Assembly: GCA_047967505.1 (NCBI GenBank)
Contig: CM106540.1
Direction: 5' to 3' (one strand)
Origin: Dipteris shenzhenensis
Taxonomy: Eukaryota; Polypodiophyta; Polypodiopsida; Gleicheniales
DNA length: 64,000 nucleotides
The position numbers and the translations under genes are program-made. Of the stretch, positions 40,405-55,000 are shown in pieces (position 1 is the stretch's first letter; every line of letters starts with the position of its first letter). The notes beneath the pieces were generated by a model. The model made no database searches, was not told the DNA's origin, and saw only the letters and a list, made by a program, of their open reading frames with translations.

Positions 40405-40973
40405 TGTGAAGAACCAGACTTCTTGTGAATGCAAATGTGTGAAATACATGCAGAATTTGAATGCCAATCGGCCCTCCAATGGGGAAGAGCACCCTCATGA
40501 GGGTACTTGTTTCTATTTCGACCTACATTCAATGGGGGAGAGAGATGGTGGATGAATGCAAGGTGAATGAAGAATGCTATGTGAGATTCACAATGAAAGT
40601 GTGATACCCTTTCATTAATGTCCCTTGAGATCACTCAAGTTCCATCTTCTCATTTACACCTAACCTTAGCCTATGACCCATGCATCTACCATTCAATGCA
40701 CCTCAATGCACCCTTCCCTTCCTATTTCCCCTAGGACCTAGACACATGTGTGCACATTTTTATTAATAGAATAAGTGTCACATATCCAAATTTGATGCCA
40801 TCTGAAGCAGTAGCTCTAGCTCGACTAGTCCTATCTACTAAGATGATTCACCACCATAACAAATCAGTCGGTGTCCATCATAATACATATACATGTTACA
40901 CCATCGGCATATAATATATAATAATGTTTTAATGTCTACTAATCACGGATTAGTGATTTCTCTTGTCATGACA
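40405..40973 (-). repeat. 5' LTR of the gag-only element
   Basis: About 569 bp, the promoter-bearing LTR in element orientation, matching 34893-35451. Confidence 0.85.
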
Positions 40974-41474
40974 TGGTTCACCTAGTGTGGGCTACATCCA
41001 TGGAGAAACAGCCATGGTCCTACATTTTTCTTATCCAAAAATTGAGAAGATACAAGATACAAGCAGTATATTCTCTACTCTGCTGCTATGTGAGCCCACA
41101 CTTATGTTACAAAATTTGACCACACAATTCATGAGCAACTCATGCGCCAATTCTCATGTATTTTTTGGCTTGAACCCCTGCCAAGGGGGGCCTAAGGCAT
41201 GTCGTTGCCCCCCCCTTGGAACCTCCCGGGGACAGTACTAGGGGGTATTGCCTCCCATGACCCCCCTTTCATGGGATGGATATAAACACAATTGGGTCCA
41301 AAACACGGCCAAGAAACAATCTCTGAAAGAAGATCAGGCTCTACATACAACAATCTCCCACTCGGTGGAGACTGATCATAGTAACTCCAGAGTTACTATG
41401 CCAATTAAAATTCTTTGGATTTGTCTATCCCTCATATTGTTCTCATTCTTGAAGACCAATTGAAATTGAGACGT

Positions 41475-41970
41475 CTACAGGATTCTAGCTAGTGGTATTG
41501 TGTCTAGCTTCAACTGCCCATCCTCCAAAACAGATCGGATGAAATGATATCTAAGTTGTAAATGTTTAGTTCTTGAATGGAAGGCTAAATTTTTTTGTGA
41601 GCTAAATAGCACTATGGCTATCACTATACAAGCTATAATTTTCTTGCTTCTTCCCAAGTTCCTCCTGAAACCTTTGCAACCAAATCATCTCTTTACTAGC
41701 CTCTATAATTGCAACATATTCTACTTCTGTTGTAGAAAGTGCAACAACCTTTTGCAACTTTGAAACCCCATATTTGAATCAACATATCATTGTAGAGAAA
41801 TGTTTGAACCTTAAAGCATAATATGCATGAGCAGTCGTACCTCTCAAATATATGAGAACCCACTTTATAGCCATCCAATGTTCTTTACCTAGATTATTCA
41901 TAAATTTGCTCACAACTCCCACTGCATGTGAAATATCTGGCCTTGTGCATACCATTTTGTTCCGGTTGAG
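41475..41970 (-). pseudogene. Copia RNase H fragment
   Basis: Minus-strand pieces read 'FMNNLGKEHWMAIKWVL' and 'YLRGTTAHAY' (the RT-RNase H connection), then 'LQKVVALSTTEVEY' and 'EASKEMIWLQRF', then 'FHSRTKHLQLRYHFIRSV'. These are the order and motifs of the RNase H end of Copia Pol. Frames change and stops interrupt, and the DWAGD-type segment is missing. No LTR of the same element could be tied to it with confidence. Confidence 0.65.
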
Positions 41971-42790
41971 GGTTTGTCTATGGGCTCTTTGATGGTGCCT
42001 CTGTCAAGTGCTACAAGATCTTTGATGACGACTCTACCGAGTGCACGAGGGTCAGCTCTGTGGTGATCGTGTTCCTTGATCCTCCAACTGCTCTTGCTCG
42101 TGCTCTTGCTTTTGCTTATGTTGCTTCTTAGGAATTGGCTCCTCTTGCTATTCCAGAGGTCTTTTTTTCTATAGATCCGGAGACACAGGCAATTTGGTAT
42201 TTCTCTAGTTTCATTAGGATGGGATGAAAGATGTGAGCAAATTGCTAACTGAGAGAGAACCTTGGAGGGACAGTTGACAGTTAGCAAACATGTAAGGGGC
42301 AAAGTTGGTTTAAGTGCAGTTGCAGGTAGGCGCACAAGGGACAACCCCATCTGGCAATGCCCATCACCTGGTTGCTTCTCTTGGTGATGAGCTGATGGGG
42401 GTGATGGTGGCGACTTCTTAGATAGGGGCAGTGTACAATGGCAAATCTCTCTTGATAGTAGGTGGTGGACTTTGGCTTGTAAGAGATGCACATGCACCAT
42501 GGATTAAAATGAAGAGATCCGAAAGCTGACGGATTTTGGCTTGTAAGTCGATCAAAGGCAAGTTCAAGAGATCGAGTTTCAGATAGTTTAGTGATCTATG
42601 GTGCCCGATCCTAGCATCACTAGGGACTCAGAAGCAAGCCCCGCTATGTCAGGGTGTAGAAACAAGTTTGGATTAGCGATGAGAACAACAACTATGGCAT
42701 TCTTTGCAGAGTAGGATTAATGGAATGCAACTTTAGTTCAATGGGAGGCCAAATACAAGTCCACTATCATGCAAATCAAAGAAGTCGAAT
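41971..42790. other. No recognisable gene
   Basis: A 196-codon minus frame (41910-42500) and short plus-strand coding-like pieces (for example 41965-42110) show no similarity I recognise. They may be flanks of the neighbouring fragments. Confidence 0.3.
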
Positions 42791-42796
42791 TCACTT

Positions 42797-44280
42797 TTGA
42801 TCTTGCTACTACTCCTTTTTGCTTCACGCTGTTCCCTCCCCCTCTCTATGCTTCAGCCCTCTCCTCTCCCTCTACCTCCCCCTCAGCTCCTCCCTCTCCA
42901 CCTACCCCCTCCCTCCCTTAGCCCACCTACATGCCCCCCTTCCCCCGCTCTCCAGCCCCGCCGTCTTCCCACACCCTCAAGGCGCCTCCCCCCACCTTTC
43001 TTCCTCTCCCCCCCTCCTCCCTCGCCCTCCACTCACCTCTCTTCCCTCCCCCTTCCCCTCTTCCTACCCTCTTCCCCGCCCCTCAACTTGCTTCTCCCCT
43101 CTTTTCTTGCCTCCCTCCTCCCTGCCTTCTTCCTCCTCTGACCCCTTCTCCTCCTCTCTCCTCTTCCTACCCCTCTTCACCTTTCTCCTTCCCGTAGATT
43201 TTGTGGAACGAACGGAGCTTTCTTACATTCGAGTCGGCCTTCTCATCTCAATTGGCGATGGATCCTCCCTCAGCCAAAATCCTTCTCTAACTCCACTGGC
43301 CGCTAAAACTATCACATTTTCAAAAGACAAGTTGCAGCAGCTCAAGAAGGATGTAGAGCTTGAATGCTCAAACACTTTGATCGCACGCATCTATGAGTCT
43401 CACCTTTCTAGATCACAAGCTAGAGACTGGATGCTTGTGGTGCTTCTCCCAGACCTCATCCCTCGATTTAAAGATGTTAGCCTTTTGGGAAGAGGTTTTC
43501 TTTGACTCTCCAAAGGCTACGAGCATCGTGCTCCCAGCTTGTTTTCTATACTTGGGACACATGAAGATTTTCTTTGGTGCCTTTTCTCTAGGCTTTGACC
43601 CTATGGAGGAGGATAAGGAGGCTTTTTTGCTCTTTATCAGATTTCTCGAGATCCCACAGGTGTGCCGTTGTCTTCTACATGTGATTGGGGAGCACGTCGG
43701 TATGGTCATTGAGCCCCCCCCCCTCCTTGGGTAGCCCTTGACAGCTATAGAGGCAGCCAAGTCTGATGGGGTCCCTAGAGTTAGGATCCTTACGAAGGAC
43801 CCTAACATTTTGGATGATCATATCTTGCTCCAGTGCCCGGATGGAACTTTATTTTAACATAGAGTGGAGGCCGAGGCAGACTGGACCAGTGCAGGATCTG
43901 TAGGATCCTTGGGCATTTCACCAAGGATTGCCCCAGGAAGAAGAAAAGGCCCAAAAAGCCTTCTGGTACAACAACTCCCCTTCGCCCTCCACAAGGGAGT
44001 GGGACAACTCTTGTGCCTAATCCCCAACCTAGGCAAGGTGGTGGTACTACTACTCCATGATAGAGCACTCCTCCATAGAGTGCCCCTTACCATCGCCTCT
44101 TGCCTCCGATGTCTCATGTCCCCTAGCAGCACCCACAGCACTTTGTTGCCTCCCGGTTCCCGGTTCGTACACAGTCTCCACCCCTGATAGTTCAAGATGC
44201 CAGCATCCTCGACTCTACCTCCTAAGGAGCTTTGGTCTGGTTGTTCACAGTGTTGCACCTCACGTAGTCTAGGACACTTC
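42797..44280 (+). pseudogene. DUF4283-like / CCHC zinc-knuckle gene relic
   Basis: Starts in a Pro/Ser/Leu-rich low-complexity stretch. A piece to 43505 reads 'ITFSKDKLQQLKKDVEL', and after a frame change, 43460-43734 reads 'FFGAFSLGFDPMEEDKEAF' and 'LLHVIGEHVGMVIE', resembling DUF4283 domains found in plant retroelement ORF1-type proteins. In a third frame at 43890-43931 follows a canonical knuckle CRICRILGHFTKDC, then a Lys/Pro/Thr-rich tail. This domain pair occurs in LINE-like elements and their relatives. At least two frameshifts and later stops make it non-functional. Confidence 0.5.
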
Positions 44281-44499
44281 AACTACATTTGCAGCCCTAG
44301 TTGCAGCCTCTCGCGCAGACCCAGTCTCCTTAGTTGAGAGGAGGTAGATGGCTGTAAACTTCCTTAGGTGTTGCTTTGTAGAAGATTTAATGAAGTCGCC
44401 TAGGAGCTTCCCTCTATCGATGAAGTCCTCTTCTCTCCCTATATCTGAGACCTATCTCTCTCAAGGAAGGATAACGTTTGCAATGCAAGTCTATGAAGA

Positions 44500-44501
<2 letters not shown>

Positions 44502-44565
<64 letters not shown>
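44502..44565. repeat. (CT)n microsatellite
   Basis: About 32 uninterrupted CT units. Confidence 0.95.
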
Positions 44566-44568
<3 letters not shown>

Positions 44569-44788
44569 AGAGATCTCACAGCGGAAATCTCTCACTGGAA
44601 TAAAGAATGAACGGAAATTCTTTAGACGAACGGAAATTTCTCTATCACTCAGCGAAAGTAAAATTCCTCACATGAATGGAATTTTTCTCTGAATGCAGAA
44701 GAGAATGAAACATTCAATCTCTCTCACACTCTCTCACACTCTCAAGGATCGTAATGCCTCAGCAGAAGGCAAGGGAACTCTGATATCA

Positions 44789-45045
44789 TGACAAAATATG
44801 AAGAGGGGAGAGGAGAAGAGTGGAGATGAGGAGAGAGGGCACAGCTAGAGAGCACACCACAAATGACTTACTGTACACTAGATTTAGTTGAAAAAATAGA
44901 ATATATACAAACCCATTTAGGGTTAGGGTTAGGGGATCTAACCCTTTCCTTTATAGCACTCTATAAGGTTAGTGCTATGCACATATAATCACATGAGGGT
45001 GCTATGCACATGTGATCACATGATGTTGAGCGTGAACTCTCAACA
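44789..45045 (-). repeat. Candidate LTR with primer binding site
   Basis: The segment starts TGACAAAATATG and ends CTCAACA. Directly outside its left edge, the complement of 44773-44788 reads TGATATCAGAGTTCCC, a variant Met-tRNA primer binding site. This suggests the 5' LTR of a minus-oriented element. No second LTR was found, so it may be a truncated copy. It contains a short telomere-like run tttagggttagggttagg near 44917. Confidence 0.45.
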
Positions 45046-45231
45046 GGGGACATTAACATGAGCAATGAAAAGGAGTCAAGTTATGTACATGTTTATGAGG
45101 GTAAGAAGAAGGTGCATGAAAGAAAAGAGGTGGGGTGAGAAGAGTGTGTGCAAGAAGTGAGTTTTTGGAGCGAGTTTTGGAGAGAGTTTTTTTTGGCAAC
45201 CCACTATTTCTTATTCCACCTATTCCAGTTA

Positions 45232-45234
<3 letters not shown>

Positions 45235-45288
<54 letters not shown>
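45235..45288. repeat. (CT)n microsatellite
   Basis: About 27 CT units. Confidence 0.95.
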
Positions 45289-45291
<3 letters not shown>

Positions 45292-45397
45292 TGACATCTC
45301 TCTCAAATATTCAAGGTTGAGTCCACTTGTGCCCAACACTTGGATCATGGGATATGCCTTTGAGGCATCTTGGGATTGTTCCTACCATATTAAAATT

Positions 45398-45398
<1 letters not shown>

Positions 45399-45459
<61 letters not shown>

Positions 45460-45462
45460 CCT

Positions 45463-45519
<57 letters not shown>

Positions 45520-45540
45520 ATCTATCTCTATCTATCTCTA

Positions 45541-45588
<48 letters not shown>

Positions 45589-45668
45589 TGGGTGTGTGTG
45601 TGCACACGTGCGCGAGTGCATATAGCTCTCTCACCCCCCCCCCCCCCTCTCTCTCTCTCTCTCTCTTT
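45399..45668. repeat. Compound CT-rich microsatellite block
   Basis: Successive runs: (CT)n, (CCCT)n near 45455-45470, (CT)n, (CTAT)n near 45515-45547, (CT)n, a (GT)n stretch with gtgcacacgtgcgcg, a C run near 45630-45645, and (CT)n. Confidence 0.9.
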
Positions 45669-45906
45669 GGTCTTTAGCAATTGTACACAGCATGTTATTT
45701 CTAAACTCAAAAAGCCTTGCATTCTATTTTTGCATGATGGCTTTTGCAATCATTGGCCAATTAACAAGGATGGTTTAAGGTTTGTGCTCCAGTTTTGTGT
45801 AAGAAGAAGAAACCATTAAGAACAATAATACTTCTACGAAAGAAGAACAAGCAATGCATTCAAGTCCATGCTAATCATACATTTTTTGGGTGAATCGAAC
45901 CCAACA

Positions 45907-48900
45907 TTACAAAGGACACAATACTCCAAATTTCTCCACGATATTAGTGTATGATATATAACTGCACCTAGAATTATGTTCCAAGGAAAAAAGCAAATAA
46001 ATAGTTTTGCTACATATTTGGGGTTTTGGGAAATGTTCTCCTATTGCCGAAAATGACTTGCAAATTGTCATCTGAAGCATGGGTTGGTGTATGAACATGT
46101 TCGCATTGGCACCCATCCCAAACATGCAGAGGTACACAAAATAAAAATGCCAGCACGCGAGGAATGCCTTTCCCTCCGTCACTCGATCGATGAAATCCTG
46201 ACAACTACATGTTGTGTTCTTGGCAACGTTAACATTATAACTTTTCCCCATCACTCGAGTTTTCAGTCTCTATTTTGAAAACTTTATGTTTCAAGGCTTT
46301 CAATACTGTGTGGTCCTTTACTATTGCTTCTAGAGCAAGGGCAGAATTGATCCTTGTAGCTACAACTTTCGAGACTCCCGGTCTATATCTTAGTGCAGAT
46401 GCATTCGAATGACACTCTATCGGTGCCTTGTATAGAACGAATCCTCCCATCTCTATGGAGTTTATCTCATTCTCAGTGAGATTTGTTCCATGAGCTACTG
46501 GCCATACTTGCGGAACTCTGGCCGGGGAATTTTTGATCGAGGAGCATATATTTTAAGTATGGTCCACGTGGTCATTACAGAACCACATGTATTGCCTTCA
46601 TGAGCCCGCTTGATTTCTTGGTTGCCCTTGCAAGGTGGACCACTCAATCATCCCCAAAAGGATGGAGCTGGCACTCCTACTGCTGTGTTCTTGATATTTT
46701 CCTTACAGTTCCCCTGTCATGCCCCTAGCCATCCTTGACATTGCCCTCTGTTGCATGGTGGAATCCTTGTAATTGCCCATATGGTATTGTGAACTTCAGT
46801 TTGCACCACCTTCTCTAAAAATGTATCGACCATTGTGGGCTCCATTTCCACTTGTTCCACTGCGCTTTCAAAGTTGAGTTGTCTTGCTCCTTTCTTGCGA
46901 GGCTGGTTTGTTGCCACAAATTATGGCTTGTGAGTGGCATTTTCCTCCTATGTTATCACCTTATTGATGCTTTTATGCTTACGAGCCACTCTTTTTTTTT
47001 CACCCCTAAATTCAAGCTCTTGATGCATAGGAGTGCCGCTTATGACACCCTCCACCATCCTCGACGTTGCTGTAGAGGTTGGGCTTTTCCTTTAGCTGAG
47101 CTCGCCTCGCAAGGTTCTCTACATTAGGGCCGGCACCATTGTACTTCCCTCCAATGAATGTGTGTCTCTTGGTGCCTTGCAATAATGCATTGGCCAAGTC
47201 ACAGTGACACATGCATCATACAGATTCAACATCCCCTTGAATCCTTCGACAGACAGCCAACTTGCATGTACAGGCTCAGCAAGATTTGTTGTGGGCATGT
47301 GCGATATGTCCTCCGCATCCTATCGAGTGAAGTACAGTGAGTGGTTCATTTGCAAAATTTGATGGGAAAATAAACTTTTGTATTTGTAAATGGATACTCA
47401 CACAACCAAAGTGCTTTTGCCAACGTGGATATCGAACATGCCACTAGCTTAGCCAACAATCCATCACAGTGATGCTCGAATCAGAAACCTTCCCTATGGC
47501 CCACCAAGCCCGAATGTACCTTTGCTGTGTGGTTTCATCCTCCTCTATCGATGCACACCTCCACAATCAACACATGCGTTTGTGCTCGTCTTGGAAGCTC
47601 CTATGCACGTACTGGGAGGTGTGGATCTGTAGGCTTTGCTCCCAATGGAAAAAGCAATATCTTTCCCAGCTGCATCATGTTCTCTGGTCCATTATTGAAC
47701 ATTGCTCGTATTGCCCTCTAGTTCGTGCGAACCTCGTTTGCCATGAAGCCTTTACAGTCCATAGTGGGGTGCCCACACTTCTCCATGACATCATTTAGCT
47801 TTGACCAGAAAATGATCTGAGCCTCAGTGTCCTCCTCTTTCATCTCACACACGACAATAGTCATCAACTCTTGGATGCTGCATCATACAACTAAAATTAG
47901 GCATAAGCATCATCCTTTCGGTGCTGGAGGGAATGTAGGAATACTATCATTTGCCTTACCTCGGATCATATATGTGAGTAGCCATCATTGTCCACCTGCA
48001 TACATGCCGTACATGGTCAAAACATATCGAGCTATTTTGTAGATCTCCACCACCAGTGCGGCGCATGTGGTTCACTAGATCTACCCCCCAAGCAGGCCCT
48101 GTTGTCGACATCTTGAAGATAAAGCATCTACTTTCATCATCGACCGCTGGACCAGGGAAGAGGCTCCCATGGAAAAATCTGTAAGCACATCTTTGCTTTA
48201 GCTTCAAGAGCCTAGACTCCATCCCTTCATCACTTTTAGCGTGAGAACCACATGCATATGCTTGAATCTGAGCGTACAAGTTGTCCATTTGACTACGAAT
48301 TATGTTGCTTCTAAGAATGCAAAGAAAACACATTTGGGTGTAGTTGCCATTGGGTTGGCCATGTATGGTTTACCTGTGCCTTTGGACAAGAGGCTCCAAC
48401 TCCTCAAGCATTGCCATCAACTCATTATCCATAAGGGAGATGCCCAGGTCATGGATGAGGGCACTTGAGATTGTTTTTTTTGCGACTACAATTTGTAGGT
48501 GTCTGGGACTTGCTGTTGCACTAAAGTCCACCATCTCTTTGACCGTGGACCTAAGGTCTTTTATGTGGTTTCTATAGGTACCTCTTTGCACCTCGTGATT
48601 ATGCATGCCCATGTGGAAAAAGAGACTCGTCATTTTGGGCCCCGCCATCACGTAGAATGCCACACATTCGTATTGCTTCAAAAGAATGGGAGACCTTTTG
48701 CAAAAGAAACAGGCCAAGGTTCCCAAGCTAGTAGTAGACATTCCAACAGCCGGAATGTTGTTGTTCATTTTTCCTACACCAGACGAGAGTAGATTATAAC
48801 ATGCAATCAAAGAGACATAGTCAACGTTCTCTAACTCAATTTATTGGCAATGGGTGTGCTATGGACCGACCTATCCATGTAGTGTAGTTTGACAATCTGT

Positions 48901-49286
48901 TAATTGACCTACCAGAGCAAAGGGGGTTTGTACACTCTACTTCCAACACACACCTATTGCGACGAACTTTGCCAGGAAATGTTATTGTTGTCGACATTGA
49001 TTTCATCCAGCAATGGCTGTCATACTTTTGCTCCATGCCGTCCATTGCACTCGCTCCATGTGGTGTGGGCGGTAGTTCGAACGTAGGTTCCCATTGTACA
49101 TTGTCGGAACTTCCATCAACTTCTCCACTGTGGTTGAATTGTGCAACAGCCTATCACGGGGTCATCCTCACTTAGCACAATGATTCTGCCACTTGCATAT
49201 CCTATCATTGGTTTTGACAACAGGGAGTTCAAATAGATCTGCACTTCGTTGAGGTTGCTAGACCCTGCACTAATTGGGCCGGCCAT
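45907..49286 (-). pseudogene. MULE-like transposase relic with SWIM finger
   Basis: Minus-strand pieces in several frames. The likely start is ATG at 49286, followed by 50-odd codons without a known domain. Piece 48370-48810 contains 'FFHMGMHNHEVQRGTY', a His-rich stretch like the zinc region of Mutator-type proteins. Around 47470-47800 lies 'GHPTMDCKGFMANEV', with a TAG at 47718-47720 where the pattern suggests Trp. Near 46145-46209 is a SWIM finger, CSC then CWH (CxC-x15-CxH). The order zinc region, central domain, SWIM matches MULE/FAR1-type proteins. Multiple stops and frame changes exclude function. Terminal inverted repeats were not found. Confidence 0.45.
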
Positions 49287-49295
49287 TGACGGATA

Positions 49296-51120
<1,825 letters not shown>

Positions 51121-51174
51121 TGCCACATTAGCTTGCCAGCTCAGTAGTGACATGTCACCCTTGCCACGTCATGT

Positions 51175-51320
51175 CACCTGTGCCACATCATCAATGCCAC
51201 ATCATTAATGCCACATCATCAGTGCCACATCATTAATGCCACATCATCAGTGCCACATCACCAGTGCCATGTCATTAGTGCCACATCATCTACCACATCA
51301 TCATTGCCATGTCACTTTGA
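51175..51320. repeat. 14-bp minisatellite (tgccacatcatcag)n
   Basis: About nine units of tgccacatca(t/c)(c/t)a(a/g), the first six nearly in register. Scattered 'gccacatcatc' units extend it toward 50990 and 51360. Confidence 0.85.
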
Positions 51321-51360
51321 TGACATCATCATCTGCCACATCATCAATACCACGTGGCAC

Positions 51361-52031
51361 ACTGGACCTCTATAGGCACACACAGTGCTCCATAGTCACT
51401 GCATGTGACCACTCCTACCACCTCAACACAGGGCTCCACTGGCACACCTATGTGAAATTTGTGCCTAGATGATCATGTTCACACATGATTATATGGTTAT
51501 ATATATTGCCAACTTTCTATCCACATGCCAACTCTCTATCCACATCAATGTGTGGTTATTTACAAGATGTGAACAATGCTATGTAATTATATATAACAAT
51601 AAAACAAAGATCTGTCATGTAAATAAGAAAGCATTTCAAGTGTGCTTCGTTTCTTGTATACCTTCATGTTTCATCATGGCCATTCATCGATACATATTTA
51701 GAACACTGGCAAAAGATGTTCTCCAAATTTATAACAAAAATGAATACTTCTCGAGTTCGGTCCTTGAACATTAACTCATCATTCACTTTCACAATCTAAC
51801 AGCTGCCACCCCGGATCTAGTTGTCACTATAGCCTACCCTCCAGGGCAAGCCTAAAAGATTATACACGAGACGTGATGATGTGCAAAACAACATGAAATT
51901 CCACACTCCTTTCAAGATAATAGCCAAATTTAGTAACAAGCTCTCTAGTGATGAGGGAAAATGAAAATGATGTTATTCCGCAATCGCCCAAATGAACTGG
52001 AGAACTATGGCATCAAATTTGAAGAGTACTA
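51361..52031. other. Upstream region of PPR gene 2
   Basis: A short doublet of 'ctatccacatgccaactct' type lies near 51518-51545. No gene supported. Confidence 0.35.
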
Positions 52032-55000
52032 ATGATCAGCGTTCTTACGGTTTTTGAATTGGATGCCCTGTGTCCAGTTGTGTTAGAGCTCTCAATCATG
52101 AGCGGATGCAACCGATCGTACGCAGTCACCCACTTTGTCTTCATGTTTGCGCCTCTATGCGCTAGATGCTTCATCTTGTTTTTCCTTGCTGGATTATCGG
52201 ATCTTGTCCTGTTTGAGGTTGCTATATGCTTGCTTATGGGCACAGGGCTGAGACTGCCCTTCTGCCGCCATACGTTTGGTGTACGCAGAGCAGTCCACAA
52301 GAGACAGCTGAATTCTGGCCTCGCGGTGGAACGTTTAAATGACTCTCCCGTGTTCGACACCAACAACTTGATGCAAATGTACGTGAAGCGCGGAAGCATG
52401 GTGGATGCTCAACATGTGTTTGACAACATGCCAAAGCGTAATGTCGTCTCTTGGAACATCATGATCCTAGGCTACGTCAATCAAGATGAAGTTGTGCGAG
52501 CTTTGGAGTTGTATGCACGGATGCTCAAGGAAGGATTCCTACCGAGTGACAGAACCTTTGTTGGTGCATTGAAAGCTTGCGGTAGCCTGGCAGCACCGGA
52601 ATCGGGGAAGCAAGACGATGGGAAACTTCCTAAAAAAGAATGCATGGACAAAGGTCGAGCCATCCACTCTGAAGTGGTAAAGAGTGGCCTTGAATCAGAT
52701 ATATTCGTGGCAAACACTTTGGTGGATATGTATGCGAAATATAAGAGTCTGGAGGATGCACAGCGTGTCTTTGATGAGTTACCCCATCGTGATGTCGTTT
52801 CGTGGAATGCATTAATCCTGGGGTATGCCCACCTAGAAGAAGGTGCCTTAGGTTTGGACACTTATGCACTGATGTGCAAGGAAGGTGTCCAACCAGATGA
52901 TCGAACCTTTGTTGGTGCATTAAAGGCTTGCAGTAGCTTGGCCATGCTGGAGGAGGGGAAGCGAGTTGATGAGAAATTTAAGACAAGAGGATGCCTAGAG
53001 AGAGGTAGAGCCATCCACTCCCAGCTAGTAAAGAGTGCTTTTGAGTTGGATGTATTTGTGGGAAATACCTTGGTGGATATGTACACGAAATGTGGCAGCT
53101 TGGAGGATGCACATCGTGTCTTTGCCAGATTGCCTCAACGTGATGCGGTCTCTTGGAATGCCATGATCCTTGGCTATGCCCAGCATGAGGAGGGCACGTT
53201 AGGATTGCAATTATATGCACAGATGCACAAGGAAGGTGTTGAACAAAGTGGCCGAACCTTTGTTGGTGCATTGAAGGCTTGCAGTAGCCTGGCAGGATTG
53301 GAAGGGGGGAACGAAGTTGATAGGAAATTCACATTATCAGGATGCCTGGAGAAAGGTAAAGCCATTCACTCCCAAGTAGTAAAGTGGGGCCTTGAGTTGG
53401 ATGTATTTGTGGGAACCTCCTTGGTGGATATGTACGTAAAATGTGAGAGCTTGGAGGATGCACTGCATATCTTTGAAGAACTGCCTCATCGTAATATAAT
53501 TTCTTGGAATGCCATGATCATAGGCTATGCCCAGCAGGAAGAGGGTGCAAGAGCTTTGGAGTTGTATGTAAGGATGTACCAGGAAGGTGTCCAGCCATGT
53601 GAACGGACCTTTGCTGGTGTTTTGAAGGCTTGCAGTAGCCTGGCATTGCTGGAGGTGGAGGAGAAAGTTGGTGGATGCCCGAAAAAGGGTAGGAGCATCC
53701 ACTCCCAAGTAATAAAGAGTGGTTTCGAGTCGGATGTATTTGTGGGAACCACCTTGGTGGATATGTATGCGAAGTGCGGGAGCTTGGAGGATGCACGCTC
53801 TGTTTTTGATGGACTACCTCACCGTAACATGGTTTCTTGGAATGCTATGATCTTGGGGTATGCCCAATGGGAAGAGGGTACATCGGCATTGGAGTTGTAT
53901 GTGCAGATGCTCCAGGAAGGCGTCCAAGCATGTGAACGAACCTTTGTAGGTGCATTGAAGGCTTGCAGCAGCCTGGCAGCACTAGAACTGGGAAAGCCAG
54001 TTGATGGGAAATATAAGGAGACAGGCTGCTTAGGGAAAGGTAGAGTTGTGCACTCCCAGGTGGTAAGGAGTGCTTTTGAATCGAATGTATTTGTGGCAAA
54101 CACATTGGTGGATATGTACACAAAGTGTGGGGGCCTGGAAGATGCACGGCATGTCTTCGACAAATTGCCTCATCATGATGTGGTTTCTTGGAATGCAATG
54201 ATCTTGGGGTACGCCCAGCAAGAACAGGGTACACAAGCTTTGGAGTTGTATGCACAGATGCACCAAGATGGTGTCCAACTGTGTGAACTAACTTTTGTTG
54301 GGGCATTGAAGGCTTGTAGTAGCCTCGCAGTACTGGAAGATGGAAAGCAAGGTGATGGGACAATTGAGAAGACAGGGTGCCAGGAGAAAGGTCGAGCCAT
54401 CCACTCCAATGTAGTGAATAATGGCGTTGAGTCAGGTGTGTTCGTTGGAAACACCTTGGTGGATATGTATACAAAATGTGGAAGCTTAGAAGATGCTCGG
54501 AGTGTCTTTGACAGGTTGCCTCATCGTGACGTAGTTTCTTGGAATGCCATGATCCAGGGGTATGCCAAGCACAAAAAAAATGAGGAAGCATTTAGACTTT
54601 ATGTACAAATGCAAGAGCAAGGTTTGTCACCTAATTGTTATACTTTTGTTGCCATACTGAAAGCATGTGGCAACACAGCAGCTCTAGAAACTGCCAAGGA
54701 ACTTCATTCTCATATTACCAGAGCTGGTTTTGCAAACACTGCTATTGTGGCAAACAGTTTAATTGACATCTATGCTAAATGTGGGAGCATGGTCTATGCC
54801 CAGCAGGTGTTTGATGCCTTGCCCACAAGGGGTATGGTACCATGGAATGCATTGCTAGCAGGATATGCCCGCCAGGGGGAGAGTAAACACGTATTTCAAT
54901 TGTTTGAGACCATGAGGAAGGAGGGCGTACAACCAGACGAGTTCACATTTCTTAGTGTTCTCAGTGTATGCAGTCATGTGGGACTAGTTGACAAGGGCCA

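Larger units (their letters stand above)
34893..40973 (-). mobile_element. Gag-only LTR retrotransposon (TR-GAG-like) with a nested element
   Basis: Two direct repeats (34893-35451 and 40405-40973) start TGTGAAGAACC, and the right one ends CA. Both sides are flanked by TGGTT (34888-34892 and 40974-40978), a 5-bp target-site duplication. On the minus strand the complement of 40388-40402, TGGTATCAAAGGAGC, is a primer binding site like that for initiator Met tRNA, 2 nt from the LTR. A purine-rich stretch precedes the other LTR. The only coding region is gag (36113-37024, same strand). Without the nested insertion the element is about 3.85 kb and has no protease, reverse transcriptase or integrase. 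It would therefore depend on a related autonomous element. Confidence 0.85.

Noticed and set aside
45135-45749. Several Ser-Leu and Arg-Glu frames
   Set aside because: Artefacts of the compound CT microsatellite.
52013-54591. Minus-strand frames of up to 248 codons opposite PPR 2
   Set aside because: Same reason; their regular spacing follows the PPR super-repeat.
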